This document shows, in pieces, positions 49,987 to 59,624 of a stretch of DNA of 64,000 nt (within the stretch, counting starts at the first letter, position 1; every line of letters begins with the position of its first letter). The stretch is from contig CAYJPN010000027.1 in assembly GCA_964372115.1 (NCBI GenBank), positions 17,495-81,494 of the forward strand, written 5' to 3'. The translations under genes and the position numbers were made by a program. The DNA is from CG2-30-36-16 sp964372115. Its GTDB lineage: Bacteria; Bacteroidota; Ignavibacteria; Ignavibacteriales; Ignavibacteriaceae. The notes beneath the pieces are model-generated. The model saw nothing but the letters and a program-made list of their open reading frames with translations. It was not told where the DNA came from and did not search any database.

Positions 49987-50361
49987 TTAAAAGTACTCTC
50001 CAGGTATTAACTGTCTTCCGGCGTATCCCGCATCAACAGAGTGAAAATATTTTATATCATCTTCATCACTGCGCCAGCAAAGAAAAACTTCTTCACCGTC
50101 AATTACCGATGGAAAATCTACCAGCCCGATTGTAAAATCCATATCTTTAAAAAAACAGCCTATCTCTTCTAACTCTTTTATAAACTTATTTATATCGCCC
50201 GCCATTTTTTTTATCGCCTGGTTTTCTTCAACAGGACCGGTAATATCCTCCGCAAGTAGACGCATCTGCCCTGTAGTATCAAGTATATCCTTTACAATTT
50301 GCCTTACAAGAGGGAGTGTTTTTTTTGCCTCGGACGGCGTAAAATATTTTGTTTCAATCAT
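49987..50361 (-). CDS. DUF2203-family protein
   Basis: A 124-residue acidic protein with MIETKYFTPSEAKKTLPLVR at the start, then GQMRLLAEDI, a helical middle (INKFIKELEEIGCFFKDMDF) and the conserved IGLVDFPSVIDGEEVFLCWR, SDEDDIKYFHSVDAGYAGRQ. This is the DUF2203 pattern. Function unknown. It is divergent from the ABC transporter operon at 50521 with a ~160-bp shared upstream region. Confidence 0.88.
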   Translation of the reverse strand: MIETKYFTPSEAKKTLPLVRQIVKDILDTTGQMRLLAEDITGPVEENQAIKKMAGDINKFIKELEEIGCFFKDMDFTIGLVDFPSVIDGEEVFLCWRSDEDDIKYFHSVDAGYAGRQLIPGEYF

Positions 50362-50520
50362 TAATTTCTCTATCTAATATTCTTAAGCGGTAAAAATCCT
50401 ATTTAGCTTCTTTAACCCTATTATAACAAATATTTGTACTGCATTCAATCTAATTAGACAACAAAATTTTGTTCTCTATTCGTTATATTAGTTTCTCTAA
50501 AAATCATTTTGTTTAATAAC

Positions 50521-51786
50521 ATGAAAAAAGTATTTCTGCTTCTGTTTGTTTCTACTTTTTTTCTTTTATTTTCCGGATGCAGCTCCAAAAATGAAAAAAA
50601 AATTATAGAGTTCTGGACACTTCAATTAAGTCCGACATTCAATAATTATTTCACCTCCCTTATAAAAGATTTTGAGAAGCATAATCCAGGTGTGCTAGTT
50701 AAATGGGTTGATATCCCTTTCGATGCCGCAGTACAAAAACTAATGGCGGCAGCGGCAGCCGGTCAAACGCCGGATGTGGTTAATCTTTCAAGTGATTTTC
50801 TTGCAAAATTTTTTGATTTGAACGCATTAGTAGATTTTAAGACAAAAGTCGGCAAAGATACTCTCGATTGGTTTTTGACAAGCGCATTACAAAATTGTAC
50901 TTTCGATGATAAAATAGTCGGGCTTCCCTGGTATTTAAATACCTATATACTAATTTACAACAAAGAGTTTATTAATAAAGCCGGTTTTTCTGAGGATGAT
51001 TTGCCGTCTACATTTGATGAATTGATAGATTTTTCGAGAGCTTACACAAGGGCAACTGGCAAGTTCGCTCTTTTCTGGAATATCGGCAAAGATAGTTATC
51101 TTCCCATGATGCTTGGTTCGGAAGGAGTTCAGATGACCGACCCGGCATTTACAAAAGCCATTTTTAATTCGCCCGAAGTAGTTGCATTGATTGATAAATG
51201 GGTACAGTTGTACAAAGACGGAATGATGCCCCGCGAATCGATTATTAATCCCGGCAGTACTGTTATCGAACCATACCAATCGGGACAAGTTGCAATGGTT
51301 TTTACGGGACCGGTTTTTCTCAAGCGTGTGGAGGAAAATGCGCCGAATATTTATTTCAATACAAGTGTTGCTCCGGCGGTTGTTGGCAAAACCGGCAAAC
51401 ACGAACTTGCGGCAATGTCAATCTCGGTGATGAAAAACAGTCCGAATATTGATGATGCAGTTAATTTTTCACTTTTCCTTCTCAACGCCGAAAACCAACT
51501 TGCGTTCAGCAAGATTGAAACTACATACCCATCGGTAAAAAAAGCCCTTGCAGATTCTTTTTTTACAACAGATGACGGTTCGCTAAAAACTAAAGCAAAA
51601 ATTATTGGCGCACGGGAGCTCCCCGATGCAGTTCGTTTACAGAGATACCTCCTTCATCCGCAATTCGATCGTCTTCGCGATGCTTTTGATGAGGCTGTTC
51701 AAAAAGCCGCACTCGGTAAAATGAGCACTCAACAGGCTCTCGATGAAGCCGTTGAAAAATGGAATAATATTTTAGCTGAAAAATAG
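50521..51786 (+). CDS. Sugar ABC transporter substrate-binding lipoprotein
   Basis: A 421-residue family-1 solute-binding protein. It has a lipoprotein signal (MKKVFLLLFVSTFFLLFSGC, lipobox LFSGC), then IIEFWTLQLSPTFNNYFTSL, AAAAAGQTPDVVNLSSDFLA and VQMTDPAFTKAIFNSPEVVA, with a C-terminal EAVEKWNNIL. It delivers a sugar or glycerol-phosphate-like solute to the permeases. The ATG at 50521 is chosen over a TTG at 50509, because it begins the signal peptide. Confidence 0.9.
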   Translation: MKKVFLLLFVSTFFLLFSGCSSKNEKKIIEFWTLQLSPTFNNYFTSLIKDFEKHNPGVLVKWVDIPFDAAVQKLMAAAAAGQTPDVVNLSSDFLAKFFDLNALVDFKTKVGKDTLDWFLTSALQNCTFDDKIVGLPWYLNTYILIYNKEFINKAGFSEDDLPSTFDELIDFSRAYTRATGKFALFWNIGKDSYLPMMLGSEGVQMTDPAFTKAIFNSPEVVALIDKWVQLYKDGMMPRESIINPGSTVIEPYQSGQVAMVFTGPVFLKRVEENAPNIYFNTSVAPAVVGKTGKHELAAMSISVMKNSPNIDDAVNFSLFLLNAENQLAFSKIETTYPSVKKALADSFFTTDDGSLKTKAKIIGARELPDAVRLQRYLLHPQFDRLRDAFDEAVQKAALGKMSTQQALDEAVEKWNNILAEK

Positions 51787-51789
51787 TTA

Positions 51790-52638
51790 ATGAAATCAAA
51801 GTCGGCATATTGGTTTTTACTTCCTGCTTTTTTGCTGCTTATCCTATTTGCATTTTTACCAACACTGCAGGTTTTTTATTACAGTTTTCTCGATTATAAT
51901 GTTTTTAATGGTAACACTTTTATCGGGTTAAAAAACTATATCAAACTATTTAATGACCCGGCTTTCTGGGATGCATTAAAAAATTCTCTGATATTTTTAA
52001 TCGTAACACCTTTACTAATGGTGCTATCATTAATGCTCGCGTTAATGGTGCGCGAAAAAAACCGGGCAAGCAATTTTTTTCGTTCTATGTTTTTTCTGCC
52101 TGTGGTTACACCAATTGTAATTGCAGGTATAACCTGGCGATGGATTTTTGCCGAGGATACAGGATTGATGAATTCCCTTCTTTCGCTTGCAAGCATACCA
52201 CAAATTCCCTGGTTAACTAATTACCCTGTCAATCTCGGTTCCATAATGATACTAACTATCTGGCGCGGTTTCGGTTATTATATGATGTTATTCCTTGCCG
52301 GTCTCGCAGTTATTCCGAAAGAGCTCGAAGAAGCCAGTCGGCTTGATGGGGCAAATAAATTGCAGCAAATCCGGCATATAATTTTACCAGCGCTAAAACC
52401 AACTCTTTTACTTGTATTTGTAATCTCGTCAACAAACGCGATTAAACTTTTTACCGAGTTGTATATAATGATTCCCGGCACTCCCGCATCAAATAAAACG
52501 TTGGTTTATTACCTTTACAAACATGCCTTCGAGCGGTTTGATTTCGGTTTCGGTTCGGCTGCCGGTGTTATAATATTTTTGCTCACGCTCGGTTTTTCAA
52601 TTATAAATATTAAACTGCTCGATAGAGATGAAACATGA
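51790..52638 (+). CDS. Sugar ABC transporter permease, MalF/UgpA type
   Basis: A 282-residue permease with six predicted helices and the EAA-loop IPKELEEASRLDGANKLQQI, RHIILPALKP. It starts three bases after the binding-protein stop and overlaps the second permease gene by four bases. It forms the membrane pore together with that protein. Confidence 0.92.
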   Translation: MKSKSAYWFLLPAFLLLILFAFLPTLQVFYYSFLDYNVFNGNTFIGLKNYIKLFNDPAFWDALKNSLIFLIVTPLLMVLSLMLALMVREKNRASNFFRSMFFLPVVTPIVIAGITWRWIFAEDTGLMNSLLSLASIPQIPWLTNYPVNLGSIMILTIWRGFGYYMMLFLAGLAVIPKELEEASRLDGANKLQQIRHIILPALKPTLLLVFVISSTNAIKLFTELYIMIPGTPASNKTLVYYLYKHAFERFDFGFGSAAGVIIFLLTLGFSIINIKLLDRDET

Positions 52639-53450
52639 AATATACAGCAGTAATATTAAAATATTTTTTTCTTACTCTTATTAGTGTTGCGGCAATTGGT
52701 CCTTTTTTATGGCTTCTCGGTACATCATTTAAAGGTGCTGAAGAAATATTTTCTTACCCGCCCAAACTTATTCCCGACAATTTCGTATTTGAAAATTACA
52801 CCGGAGTATGGAATGCTGTGCCGTTCGAATTGTATTTTCTGAACAGTTTCATAGTAGTTTTCGTTACTGTTTTGATGAATGTTATAATTTCCTCGCTTGT
52901 CGGTTTTGCTCTTGCGCGTTTCCGGTTTAATGGCAGAAACATATTGTTCGTTCTGGTGCTTGCGGCAATGTTAATTCCTAAAGAGCTAATTATCATTCCC
53001 GTGTACACAACCGTTTTAAAAATAGGATTAGCTGATACACTTGCCGGAGTTATTATTCCGTTTGCAGTTGAAGGTTTTGCGATTTTTTTAATGCGTCAGG
53101 CATTTATATCAATACCGAAGGAAATAGAAGAAGCCGCAATTATGGATGGATGTTCTTACTTCAAACTTTGGTGGAAAGTAATGATGCCGATGATAAAACC
53201 CACCCTTGCAGTTCTTTCTATTTTTACTTTTATCGGTACATGGGGTGATTTTTTATGGCCTCTAATCGTGTTAAAAAATCAGGAAAACTATACCCTGCAA
53301 GTTGGCTTAAGTTACATGATGGGAACTTTTGTAAACAACTATAGATATGTTGCCGCGGGCGCAGTGCTTGCGGTTATACCGGTAATTATTCTGTTTGTTT
53401 TTTCGCAAAAATATTTTGAGAAAGGTATTTTCGCAGGATCGGGGAAATAA
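52635..53450 (+). CDS. Sugar ABC transporter permease, MalG/UgpE type
   Basis: A 271-residue permease with six helices, N-terminal FLWLLGTSFKGAEEIFSYPP and the EAA-loop IPKEIEEAAIMDGCSYFKLW. It is the partner of the preceding permease. No ATP-binding subunit follows, so the importer must use an ATPase encoded elsewhere (MsmX/MsiK-like sharing is known for this family). Confidence 0.92.
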   Translation: MKYTAVILKYFFLTLISVAAIGPFLWLLGTSFKGAEEIFSYPPKLIPDNFVFENYTGVWNAVPFELYFLNSFIVVFVTVLMNVIISSLVGFALARFRFNGRNILFVLVLAAMLIPKELIIIPVYTTVLKIGLADTLAGVIIPFAVEGFAIFLMRQAFISIPKEIEEAAIMDGCSYFKLWWKVMMPMIKPTLAVLSIFTFIGTWGDFLWPLIVLKNQENYTLQVGLSYMMGTFVNNYRYVAAGAVLAVIPVIILFVFSQKYFEKGIFAGSGK

Positions 53451-53670
53451 TTATTTTAATGCAGAATCGTTAGTTTTTCGCTCCCGCTGCAAAATGATAA
53501 TTTATTTGCCAAATGAGAATCAAAAAAAGTTTTTATGCATCTTATAATTGCTTTTACAAAGTTGTCCGCCAGTCTGCCCCGGCATTTTTTCCAAAGAAAT
53601 TCTGATCAATAATAGCAGCCTGTTGACAATCAATTGAGGACATTCAAATTATTTTAGAAAAGAGAACTAA

Positions 53671-54297
53671 ATGTTATTTAACGAGCTAAATGAAATTTTA
53701 ATAAAAGACGGGAAATCTTATCTCCAATACACAAATGAAACAATAAATTATATCGATACTACGGACGCATCAAAATTGGATGATGCCGCAAAATCACTCT
53801 ACGATTACACCAAACTAAACCTACAGCGAAGCGCGAGAATCGATAAAACTTTTTTACCATCCGAAGAATTAAAAAAAGCAGTTACTGAAATAAGTGAAAA
53901 CCAAACATGGATGGTAATAACAGAAAACTGGTGCGGGGACAGCGCTCAGATTTTGCCGGTCATTGCAAAAACAGCTCTGTTATCGGATAAAGTTGAATTA
54001 AAAATCATCGGACGCGATTCGCATCCTGAAATTATGAATCTATACCTAACCAACGGCACACGAAGCATACCAGTGTTTGTTGCATTTGATGAAGCAGGAA
54101 ATCAACTTTTTAAATGGGGACCACGACCAAAAGCCGCTATCGACCTGGTTAAACAGTTGAAAGATGATGGCACTGAAAAAAGCGCTCTTTACGAGAAACT
54201 TCATTTATGGTACGGACGAAACCGTGGTGCGGAGATAGATAAAGAGCTTTTGGGACTGATACGCGCGGTTTCCAAAGAAATTTCGACAAAAAAGTAA
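53671..54297 (+). CDS. Thioredoxin-family protein with a single active-site cysteine
   Basis: A 208-residue protein with a helical N-terminus and a thioredoxin fold at about 80-180: WMVITENWCGDSAQILPVIA, ELKIIGRDSHPEIMNLYLTN, GTRSIPVFVAFDEAGNQLFK. The active site is WCGDS, with only the first Cys of the usual CxxC, so it is more likely a monothiol or structural protein than a disulfide oxidoreductase. It stands alone with AGAGAAC before the ATG. Confidence 0.82.
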   Translation: MLFNELNEILIKDGKSYLQYTNETINYIDTTDASKLDDAAKSLYDYTKLNLQRSARIDKTFLPSEELKKAVTEISENQTWMVITENWCGDSAQILPVIAKTALLSDKVELKIIGRDSHPEIMNLYLTNGTRSIPVFVAFDEAGNQLFKWGPRPKAAIDLVKQLKDDGTEKSALYEKLHLWYGRNRGAEIDKELLGLIRAVSKEISTKK

Positions 54298-54430
54298 GTG
54301 CCACAGTTGTACATAGATCACAATGTAATGACCAATAGAGTTAGGATAAATTATGCCGCCATATTTCAGCTCTATTTTTCTTATATTTTTAGTCATTGTT
54401 TTTAAATTATTAATAGATTAGGGCATTAGT

Positions 54431-56413
54431 TTGCTTAAACGAATATTATCAAAAGTAAAAGAGCAGTTAAACAAAATTACCGGTACAAAACCGGTCGAAA
54501 AAAAGGGGAAGGAAAATAAAACTTCCTGGGAAAAACGAAAATCGGAATTGATGGAAAAAGCCCGCAGCGGCGAATTACCGGGGCAACCACAAAATAGACG
54601 CCGCCGTCCACCTTCAAAAAAAAGAGCCGACAGCCAATCGTCAAATGAAAGACCACGAAATAAAGAATCGCAGGGTGAGAGTCCGAGATGGTCAAAACCG
54701 AATGAAGATAAACCTAAACGCACAAAACCATACGACAGAAAACCCCGCCCGGAAAAATTTGCCGAAAATAAACCGAAGAGAATTAAATCAAGCGATGATA
54801 ACTCAACCCGAAAAAACTCTGATGAGGATAAACCCATAATAAGTAGAGACAGTTCTTTCGGAGAATCGGAAAAGAAACCTTATAACAAAAGAAGAAGACC
54901 TCCGCGCAGAAGTCATGCGGATAGTGGTCAACAGCAGCCTGATGCAAATACTGACAATGTGAAATTAGATGAAGAAGCAGCGCCATGGGATAGCTCGATG
55001 TTCGTGGTTGAACCGGTGGAAGGGAAAAAAAGATTTCATGATCTGAAAATTCCTGCGGAAATAATGCACGCCATCGTGGATTTGGATTTTAAGTATTGTA
55101 CTCCAATCCAGGCAGAAATACTTGAAAAAACACTCGAAGGAAAAGATGCTACAGGTAAAGCGCAAACCGGTACAGGAAAAACCGCTGCGTTTTTAATTAC
55201 GGCTATATCGCACCTTATTAATAATAAACCTGCAGAAAGAATGCAGCCGGGTGTACCGAGAGTTTTAATTATTGCCCCTACACGTGAGCTTGTAATACAA
55301 ATTGAAAGAGATTCTCGTCTGCTTTCAAAGTATACAAAACTTTATACAATCGCTGTTTTCGGCGGAATGGATTATAGAAAACAAAAAGCAAAACTTTCGC
55401 GCGGCAAAGTGGATATACTCGTCGCTACTCCGGGTCGACTTCTCGATTTTCAGAGCAAAGGCGATATAAAACTTAACAAAGTTGAAATACTTGTTATAGA
55501 CGAAGCAGATAGAATGCTCGATATGGGTTTTATTCCCGATGTGAAAAAAATTGTTCGAAGCACTCCGCCGAAAGAACAAAGGCAAACACTTTTATTAAGC
55601 GCCACTTTAAATGAAAATGTTGGGCGCTTAGCATTAAGCTGGACAAAAGACAGCTTTGATGTAGAGATAGACCCGGAAAATGTTGCAGTAGATACAGTTG
55701 AACAAAAAGTGTTTATCGTTTCATCCAATGAAAAATATAAACTATTGTATAATATTTTGGAAAAAGAAGATTTACAGCGTGTTATTATTTTCGCAAACCG
55801 CCGGGATGAAACAAAACTGTTAGAGGAAAACTTAAGTCGTAACGGTATAAGCTGCCGATTACTGAGTGGTGATGTTGACCAGCGCCAGCGGTTACGAACA
55901 CTTGACGATTTTAAAGAAGGTAAAATTCGTGTGCTTGTTGCCACCGATGTTGCAAGCCGCGGACTGCATATTGACGGCGTTAGCCACGTTATAAATTATA
56001 CGCTACCTGAAGATGCCGAAGATTATGTACACCGCATAGGTAGAACCGGGAGAGCCGGCCACAGCGGAATTTCAATAAGTTTTGCAAGTGAAGACGATTC
56101 ATTCCAGATACCTGCTATTGAAAAGTTTATTGGGAGAAAATTAATCTGCATCTACCCCGAAGATGAAGTTACAACCTCGTGGCATGTTGAAAAAAAAGAA
56201 ACAAAACCTATGGTTGAAGAACCCGTTTCAACGGAAACTTCACTTGTTGAAGAAACACCGGTTCTGAAAAATTTGGAGGTAGATTCATCTGCATTAATCG
56301 ATGAAAATTATGAGATAAAAACAGAAGAATTAAAACTCGAAGAAGAACAACAGAATGAATGCTCCGATGTTGTTTCAAACGTTGAAAATATTGTTGATGA
56401 TGAAATAAAATAA
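54431..56413 (+). CDS. DEAD-box ATP-dependent RNA helicase
   Basis: A 660-residue protein. Residues 1-185 are a long basic, disordered extension (KNRRVRV-like Arg/Lys/Pro runs, RRRRPPSKKRADSQSSNERP). The helicase core at about 190-555 has GKAQTGTGKTAAF (motif I), APTRELVIQI (Ia), VIDEADRMLDMGF (II), LLSATL (III), VATDVASRGLHIDGVSHVIN and HRIGRTGRAGHSG (VI). An acidic tail ends the protein. It resembles RhlB/RhlE. The start is a TTG at 54431 giving MLKRILSKVKEQL; no ATG precedes the core with better context. Confidence 0.9.
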   Translation: MLKRILSKVKEQLNKITGTKPVEKKGKENKTSWEKRKSELMEKARSGELPGQPQNRRRRPPSKKRADSQSSNERPRNKESQGESPRWSKPNEDKPKRTKPYDRKPRPEKFAENKPKRIKSSDDNSTRKNSDEDKPIISRDSSFGESEKKPYNKRRRPPRRSHADSGQQQPDANTDNVKLDEEAAPWDSSMFVVEPVEGKKRFHDLKIPAEIMHAIVDLDFKYCTPIQAEILEKTLEGKDATGKAQTGTGKTAAFLITAISHLINNKPAERMQPGVPRVLIIAPTRELVIQIERDSRLLSKYTKLYTIAVFGGMDYRKQKAKLSRGKVDILVATPGRLLDFQSKGDIKLNKVEILVIDEADRMLDMGFIPDVKKIVRSTPPKEQRQTLLLSATLNENVGRLALSWTKDSFDVEIDPENVAVDTVEQKVFIVSSNEKYKLLYNILEKEDLQRVIIFANRRDETKLLEENLSRNGISCRLLSGDVDQRQRLRTLDDFKEGKIRVLVATDVASRGLHIDGVSHVINYTLPEDAEDYVHRIGRTGRAGHSGISISFASEDDSFQIPAIEKFIGRKLICIYPEDEVTTSWHVEKKETKPMVEEPVSTETSLVEETPVLKNLEVDSSALIDENYEIKTEELKLEEEQQNECSDVVSNVENIVDDEIK

Positions 56414-56436
56414 TTCTTACATTTATTTTAAAATAA

Positions 56437-56468
56437 AACGGGAATAACATAATGTTATTCCCGTTTTT
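56437..56468. terminator. Strong bidirectional terminator after the helicase
   Basis: ACGGGAATAAC-ATAAT-GTTATTCCCGT is a perfect 11-bp stem followed by TTTT and preceded by AAAA, so it can end transcription from both sides. It lies 24 bases after the helicase stop. Confidence 0.92.
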
Positions 56469-56507
56469 GGTTTAATCAAGGCAAGTATTTTAGAAAACTA
56501 CTTTTAA

Positions 56508-56642
56508 TCAGCCAAAAAACACACGCGTTGGGGTTGGCTGGTAAGAATTTCCATCCGGGTCAGACGCTGTAAAATCCATATACTTTGTATCAAATATATT
56601 TTTTACAAAAAATGATAACTGCGCATCACAAATGTTTCTGAA
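56508..56642 (-). pseudogene. TonB-dependent receptor C-terminal fragment
   Basis: The - strand frame NICDAQLSFFVKNIFDTKYM, DFTASDPDGNSYQPTPTRVF, FG and a stop reads as the last beta-strands of a TonB-dependent outer-membrane receptor (..V.NiFDtkY......P.P.R.FF). Upstream is a stop codon; no plug domain is present. It lies just after the gmd stop. Confidence 0.7.
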
Positions 56643-56670
56643 TTAAGTAATTTTATGTTCTTAAGTTTTG

Positions 56671-57795
56671 TTAATATCCCTTCCGTAAAACTTTATCCAA
56701 ATCGGCTTTTATCATCACATGAACCAACTCTTCAAATTTTGTTGCTGCTTTCCAGCCGAGAATTTTTTCTGCTTTTGTCGGATCACCGATTAGCAAATCG
56801 ACCTCTGTCGGGCGATAATATTCCGGATTCACCGTTACAACAGTATCACCGGTTTTTAATTTATCGCTGAAACCAAAACGGTATTCTTTATCATCTTTTT
56901 CGAGCAGCTGTTTAGCTTTACTAAAATTTATTGAACTAATCACTCCTTTTTCTTCAACACCTTCGTCTTTCCATTCTAATTCAATGCCGAGATCTTTAAA
57001 AGTTAATTCAACGAATTCTCTAACCGTATGAGTTTCGCCTGTGGCAAGTACAAAATCTTCAGCTTTTTCTTGCTGAAGTATACGCCACATTCCTTCGCAA
57101 TATTCCGGAGCAAAACCCCAATCTCTTTTTGAGTGAAGATTACCAAGCGACAATTTACCTTGCAACCCGGCAGATATTCTTGCCGCTGCACGTGTAATCT
57201 TTCTTGTTACAAAAGTTTCGCCTCTTCGGGGAGATTCGTGATTAAATAAAATCCCATTACATGCAAAAAGATTATATGCCTCACGATAATTTACAATTAT
57301 CCAGTAGCCGTAAAGTTTAGCCACGCCGTAAGGGGAACGCGGATAAAAAGGAGTATTTTCAGTCTGCGGTACTTCCTGCACTTTACCATAAAGTTCGCTT
57401 GTTGATGCTTGATAAAACTTAACTTTTTTCAGTCCGGTCTCTCTGATAGCGTCTAAAAATCTAAGTGTACCAAGAGCGTCTACCTGCGCTGTGTAATCTG
57501 GCAGTTCAAAAGATACTTTTACGTGGCTCTGCGCAGCGAGATTATAAATTTCATCTGGTTGAATTTTTTCGAGCAGACGATTTAAATTACTTGTATCTAC
57601 AACATCGCCGTAGTGCAAAAATAATTTTTTATCTAACACATCTTTATTAGCATAAAGATGATCAATACGCTGTGTATTAAATGAACTGCTGCGGCGTATT
57701 ATACCATGAACTTCGTAACCTTTGTCGAGTAGTATCTCGGTTAAATAACTTCCGTCCTGCCCGGTAATACCGGTGATGAGCGCGATCTTTGACAT
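56671..57795 (-). CDS. gmd: GDP-mannose 4,6-dehydratase
   Basis: A 374-residue SDR enzyme with ALITGITGQDGSYLTEILLD, GIIRRSSSFNTQRI, NLAAQSHVKVSFE, the active-site STSELYGKVQEVPQTE and YPRSPYGVAKLYGYWI (YxxxK), and WKDEGVEEKG at the C-terminal side. It makes GDP-4-keto-6-deoxymannose, which the fcl gene product 690 bp upstream converts to GDP-fucose. Full length. It lies downstream in the - strand nucleotide-sugar cluster. Confidence 0.95.
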   Translation of the reverse strand: MSKIALITGITGQDGSYLTEILLDKGYEVHGIIRRSSSFNTQRIDHLYANKDVLDKKLFLHYGDVVDTSNLNRLLEKIQPDEIYNLAAQSHVKVSFELPDYTAQVDALGTLRFLDAIRETGLKKVKFYQASTSELYGKVQEVPQTENTPFYPRSPYGVAKLYGYWIIVNYREAYNLFACNGILFNHESPRRGETFVTRKITRAAARISAGLQGKLSLGNLHSKRDWGFAPEYCEGMWRILQQEKAEDFVLATGETHTVREFVELTFKDLGIELEWKDEGVEEKGVISSINFSKAKQLLEKDDKEYRFGFSDKLKTGDTVVTVNPEYYRPTEVDLLIGDPTKAEKILGWKAATKFEELVHVMIKADLDKVLRKGY

Positions 57796-57860
57796 TTTAT
57801 TCCTCTAATTATTTTTACTACAACTAAAACTTTATCATATGTATGAATGAATGAAAATGG

Positions 57861-58470
57861 ATGAATGTATGTTTTTGCAATTTTTTATCGATCGACACCG
57901 ACCAATTTTTTCTTTAATGCGTAGTTATTGCTCCAGATCGTTGTAGAAATACAAGATTTCTTCTTCGCGTAAAACATAATCATTATTCCAGTTTTCACCT
58001 TTTTCATATTTCTGTATAAAACTCATATTCAATTTTATCAATTTGTTTTCAAGTGAATAATGTTTTAAATCATATTCAGTAAACCATTCTTCCTCCACGA
58101 TGGCAGAATTAAACAGAGCAAAGATTTGAGAATAGTTCTCACCGAGTGATGATAACGAAATCGTATTATACTGTATATTCTCTTTCAAATATCTTCTGCA
58201 ATATTTGAAGATACCGACAGAATTGAGTCTTCGATTTGAGCTTTAACTTTAAAAGGAATAACCTTTAATTCATTAAGCTTTTGTTTAACGAACGTGTAAA
58301 GTTCAATCGCTTCTTTCCACACTATTAAGTTTCGATAACCACGATTAATATTTTTGTGCGCAGTTAAATATTTTTCCTTCGACTCTTCCATATAAAGTTT
58401 TAGACTGCCTTAATTAATAAATACTCAAATGCCCAGAATTCATGCAACCATCCCAGATCATACATTCATT
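57861..58470. repeat. Short inverted repeat flanking a broken S23 gene
   Basis: ATGAATGTATG near 57861-57871 and its reverse complement CATACATTCAT near 58459-58469 bracket the S23 remnant. Nearby GAATGAATGAAA words resemble the heptamer family. Confidence 0.6.
57925..58391 (-). pseudogene. Four-helix-bundle (S23) protein gene, frameshifted
   Basis: The 5' part (58391-58185) encodes MEESKEKYLTAHKNINRGYR, NLIVWKEAIELYTFVKQKLN, ... SILSVSSNIAEDI and a stop. The 3' part (58188-57925) encodes KENIQYNTISLSSLGENYSQ, IFALFNSAIVEEEWFTEYDL and onward. They are one S23 protein broken just after SSNIAE, at the family's most conserved motif; a few bases seem to be missing between GCAGAAG words. It sits between fcl and gmd. 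Confidence 0.82.
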
Positions 58471-58483
58471 CTATTAACAATTT

Positions 58484-59455
58484 TCAGCTAATCTTCACAA
58501 ACCACTTATAAGCTTTCTCAATCCCTTCTCTTAAAGGAGTTTTATGCTTCCAGCCTAATTTATGAATGCGGGAAACATCCATTAATTTACGCGGCGTACC
58601 GTCGGGTTTTGTCGAATCATAATTAACACTGCCCTGGTAGCCCACAACATCAGCTATTAAATCTGCAAGTTCTTTTATCGTTAAATCTTCACCGGCGCCT
58701 ATATTTATATGCGAAATACCGTTTTCGTATAAATCTTTTGCATCAACATTTTCAAGTAAAAATCGTATTCCATCGGCTAAATCTTCAACATACAAGAACT
58801 CTCTTTTCGGTGTGCCCGAGCCCCACAGTTCTACGGTGCTCACTGTACCGCTCTCATCCATTTTTACTTTTGCTTCATGAAATTTTCGAATCATCGCGGG
58901 CAAAACGTGAGATGTTTCGAGATTAAAATTATCATACGGACCGAAAAGGTTTGTCGGCATTGCAGAAATATAATTACATCCGTATTGTCTGTAATAATTT
59001 TCGCACATTTTTATACCGGCTATTTTTGCAATTGCGTAGGGTTCATTTGTGAATTCTAAATACCCTGAAAGCAGATACTCTTCTTTCAAGGGCTGCGGAG
59101 CAAGCTTTGGGTAAATACATGAACTACCAAGAAATACGATTTTATCAACATCATTTTTATAGGCTGAATGAATAATATTATTCTGGATCATAATATTTTC
59201 ATAAATAAACTCAGCGCGGTAAGTATTGTTTGCAAGTATGCCGCCAACCTTTGCCGCGGCAATTATAACCGCTTCCGGCTTTTCTTCGGCAAAAAACTCC
59301 TCAACATCAGACTGACGGGTGAGATCTAGTTCCTCAAGTTCTTTTACAAGAATGTTTGTATATCCGTTTGCAATTAAATTGCGGTGTATGGCTGAACCAA
59401 CCATGCCTTTATGACCGGCAAGGTAAAGTTTTGAAGTTTTATTGATCATTGTCAT
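58484..59455 (-). CDS. fcl: GDP-L-fucose synthase (GDP-4-keto-6-deoxymannose epimerase/reductase)
   Basis: A 323-residue SDR enzyme with KLYLAGHKGMVGSAIHRNLI, IIAAAKVGGI, FLGSSCIYPKLAPQPLKEEY, YAIAKIAGIKMCENY (YxxxK) and LFGPYDNF. It uses NADPH to convert the Gmd product to GDP-L-fucose. The ATG at 59455 (MTMINKTSK) is chosen; an upstream frame extension (MQTSKHALL) is not typical of the family. Transcribed toward gmd, with an S23 remnant between them. Confidence 0.93.
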   Translation of the reverse strand: MTMINKTSKLYLAGHKGMVGSAIHRNLIANGYTNILVKELEELDLTRQSDVEEFFAEEKPEAVIIAAAKVGGILANNTYRAEFIYENIMIQNNIIHSAYKNDVDKIVFLGSSCIYPKLAPQPLKEEYLLSGYLEFTNEPYAIAKIAGIKMCENYYRQYGCNYISAMPTNLFGPYDNFNLETSHVLPAMIRKFHEAKVKMDESGTVSTVELWGSGTPKREFLYVEDLADGIRFLLENVDAKDLYENGISHINIGAGEDLTIKELADLIADVVGYQGSVNYDSTKPDGTPRKLMDVSRIHKLGWKHKTPLREGIEKAYKWFVKIS

Positions 59456-59624
59456 TATGTTTTTTATGATAAAATATTCATTAAGTAATGCATGTTTGCT
59501 TGTTTGCATGAGCGCATGTTACAAATATGTTTCCAAATTTTCTTTAATTATAAAGTCTTTAGCCCACGGTTCTTCTTTATTTAATTTTTCAATTATTACT
59601 CGAATAAATGCAATCATGCGTTAG

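Noticed and set aside
59520..59617. Small - strand ORF of 32 codons upstream of fcl
   Set aside because: It reads plausibly (IEKLNKEEPWAKDFIIKENL) but is too short to support and matches nothing I recognise.
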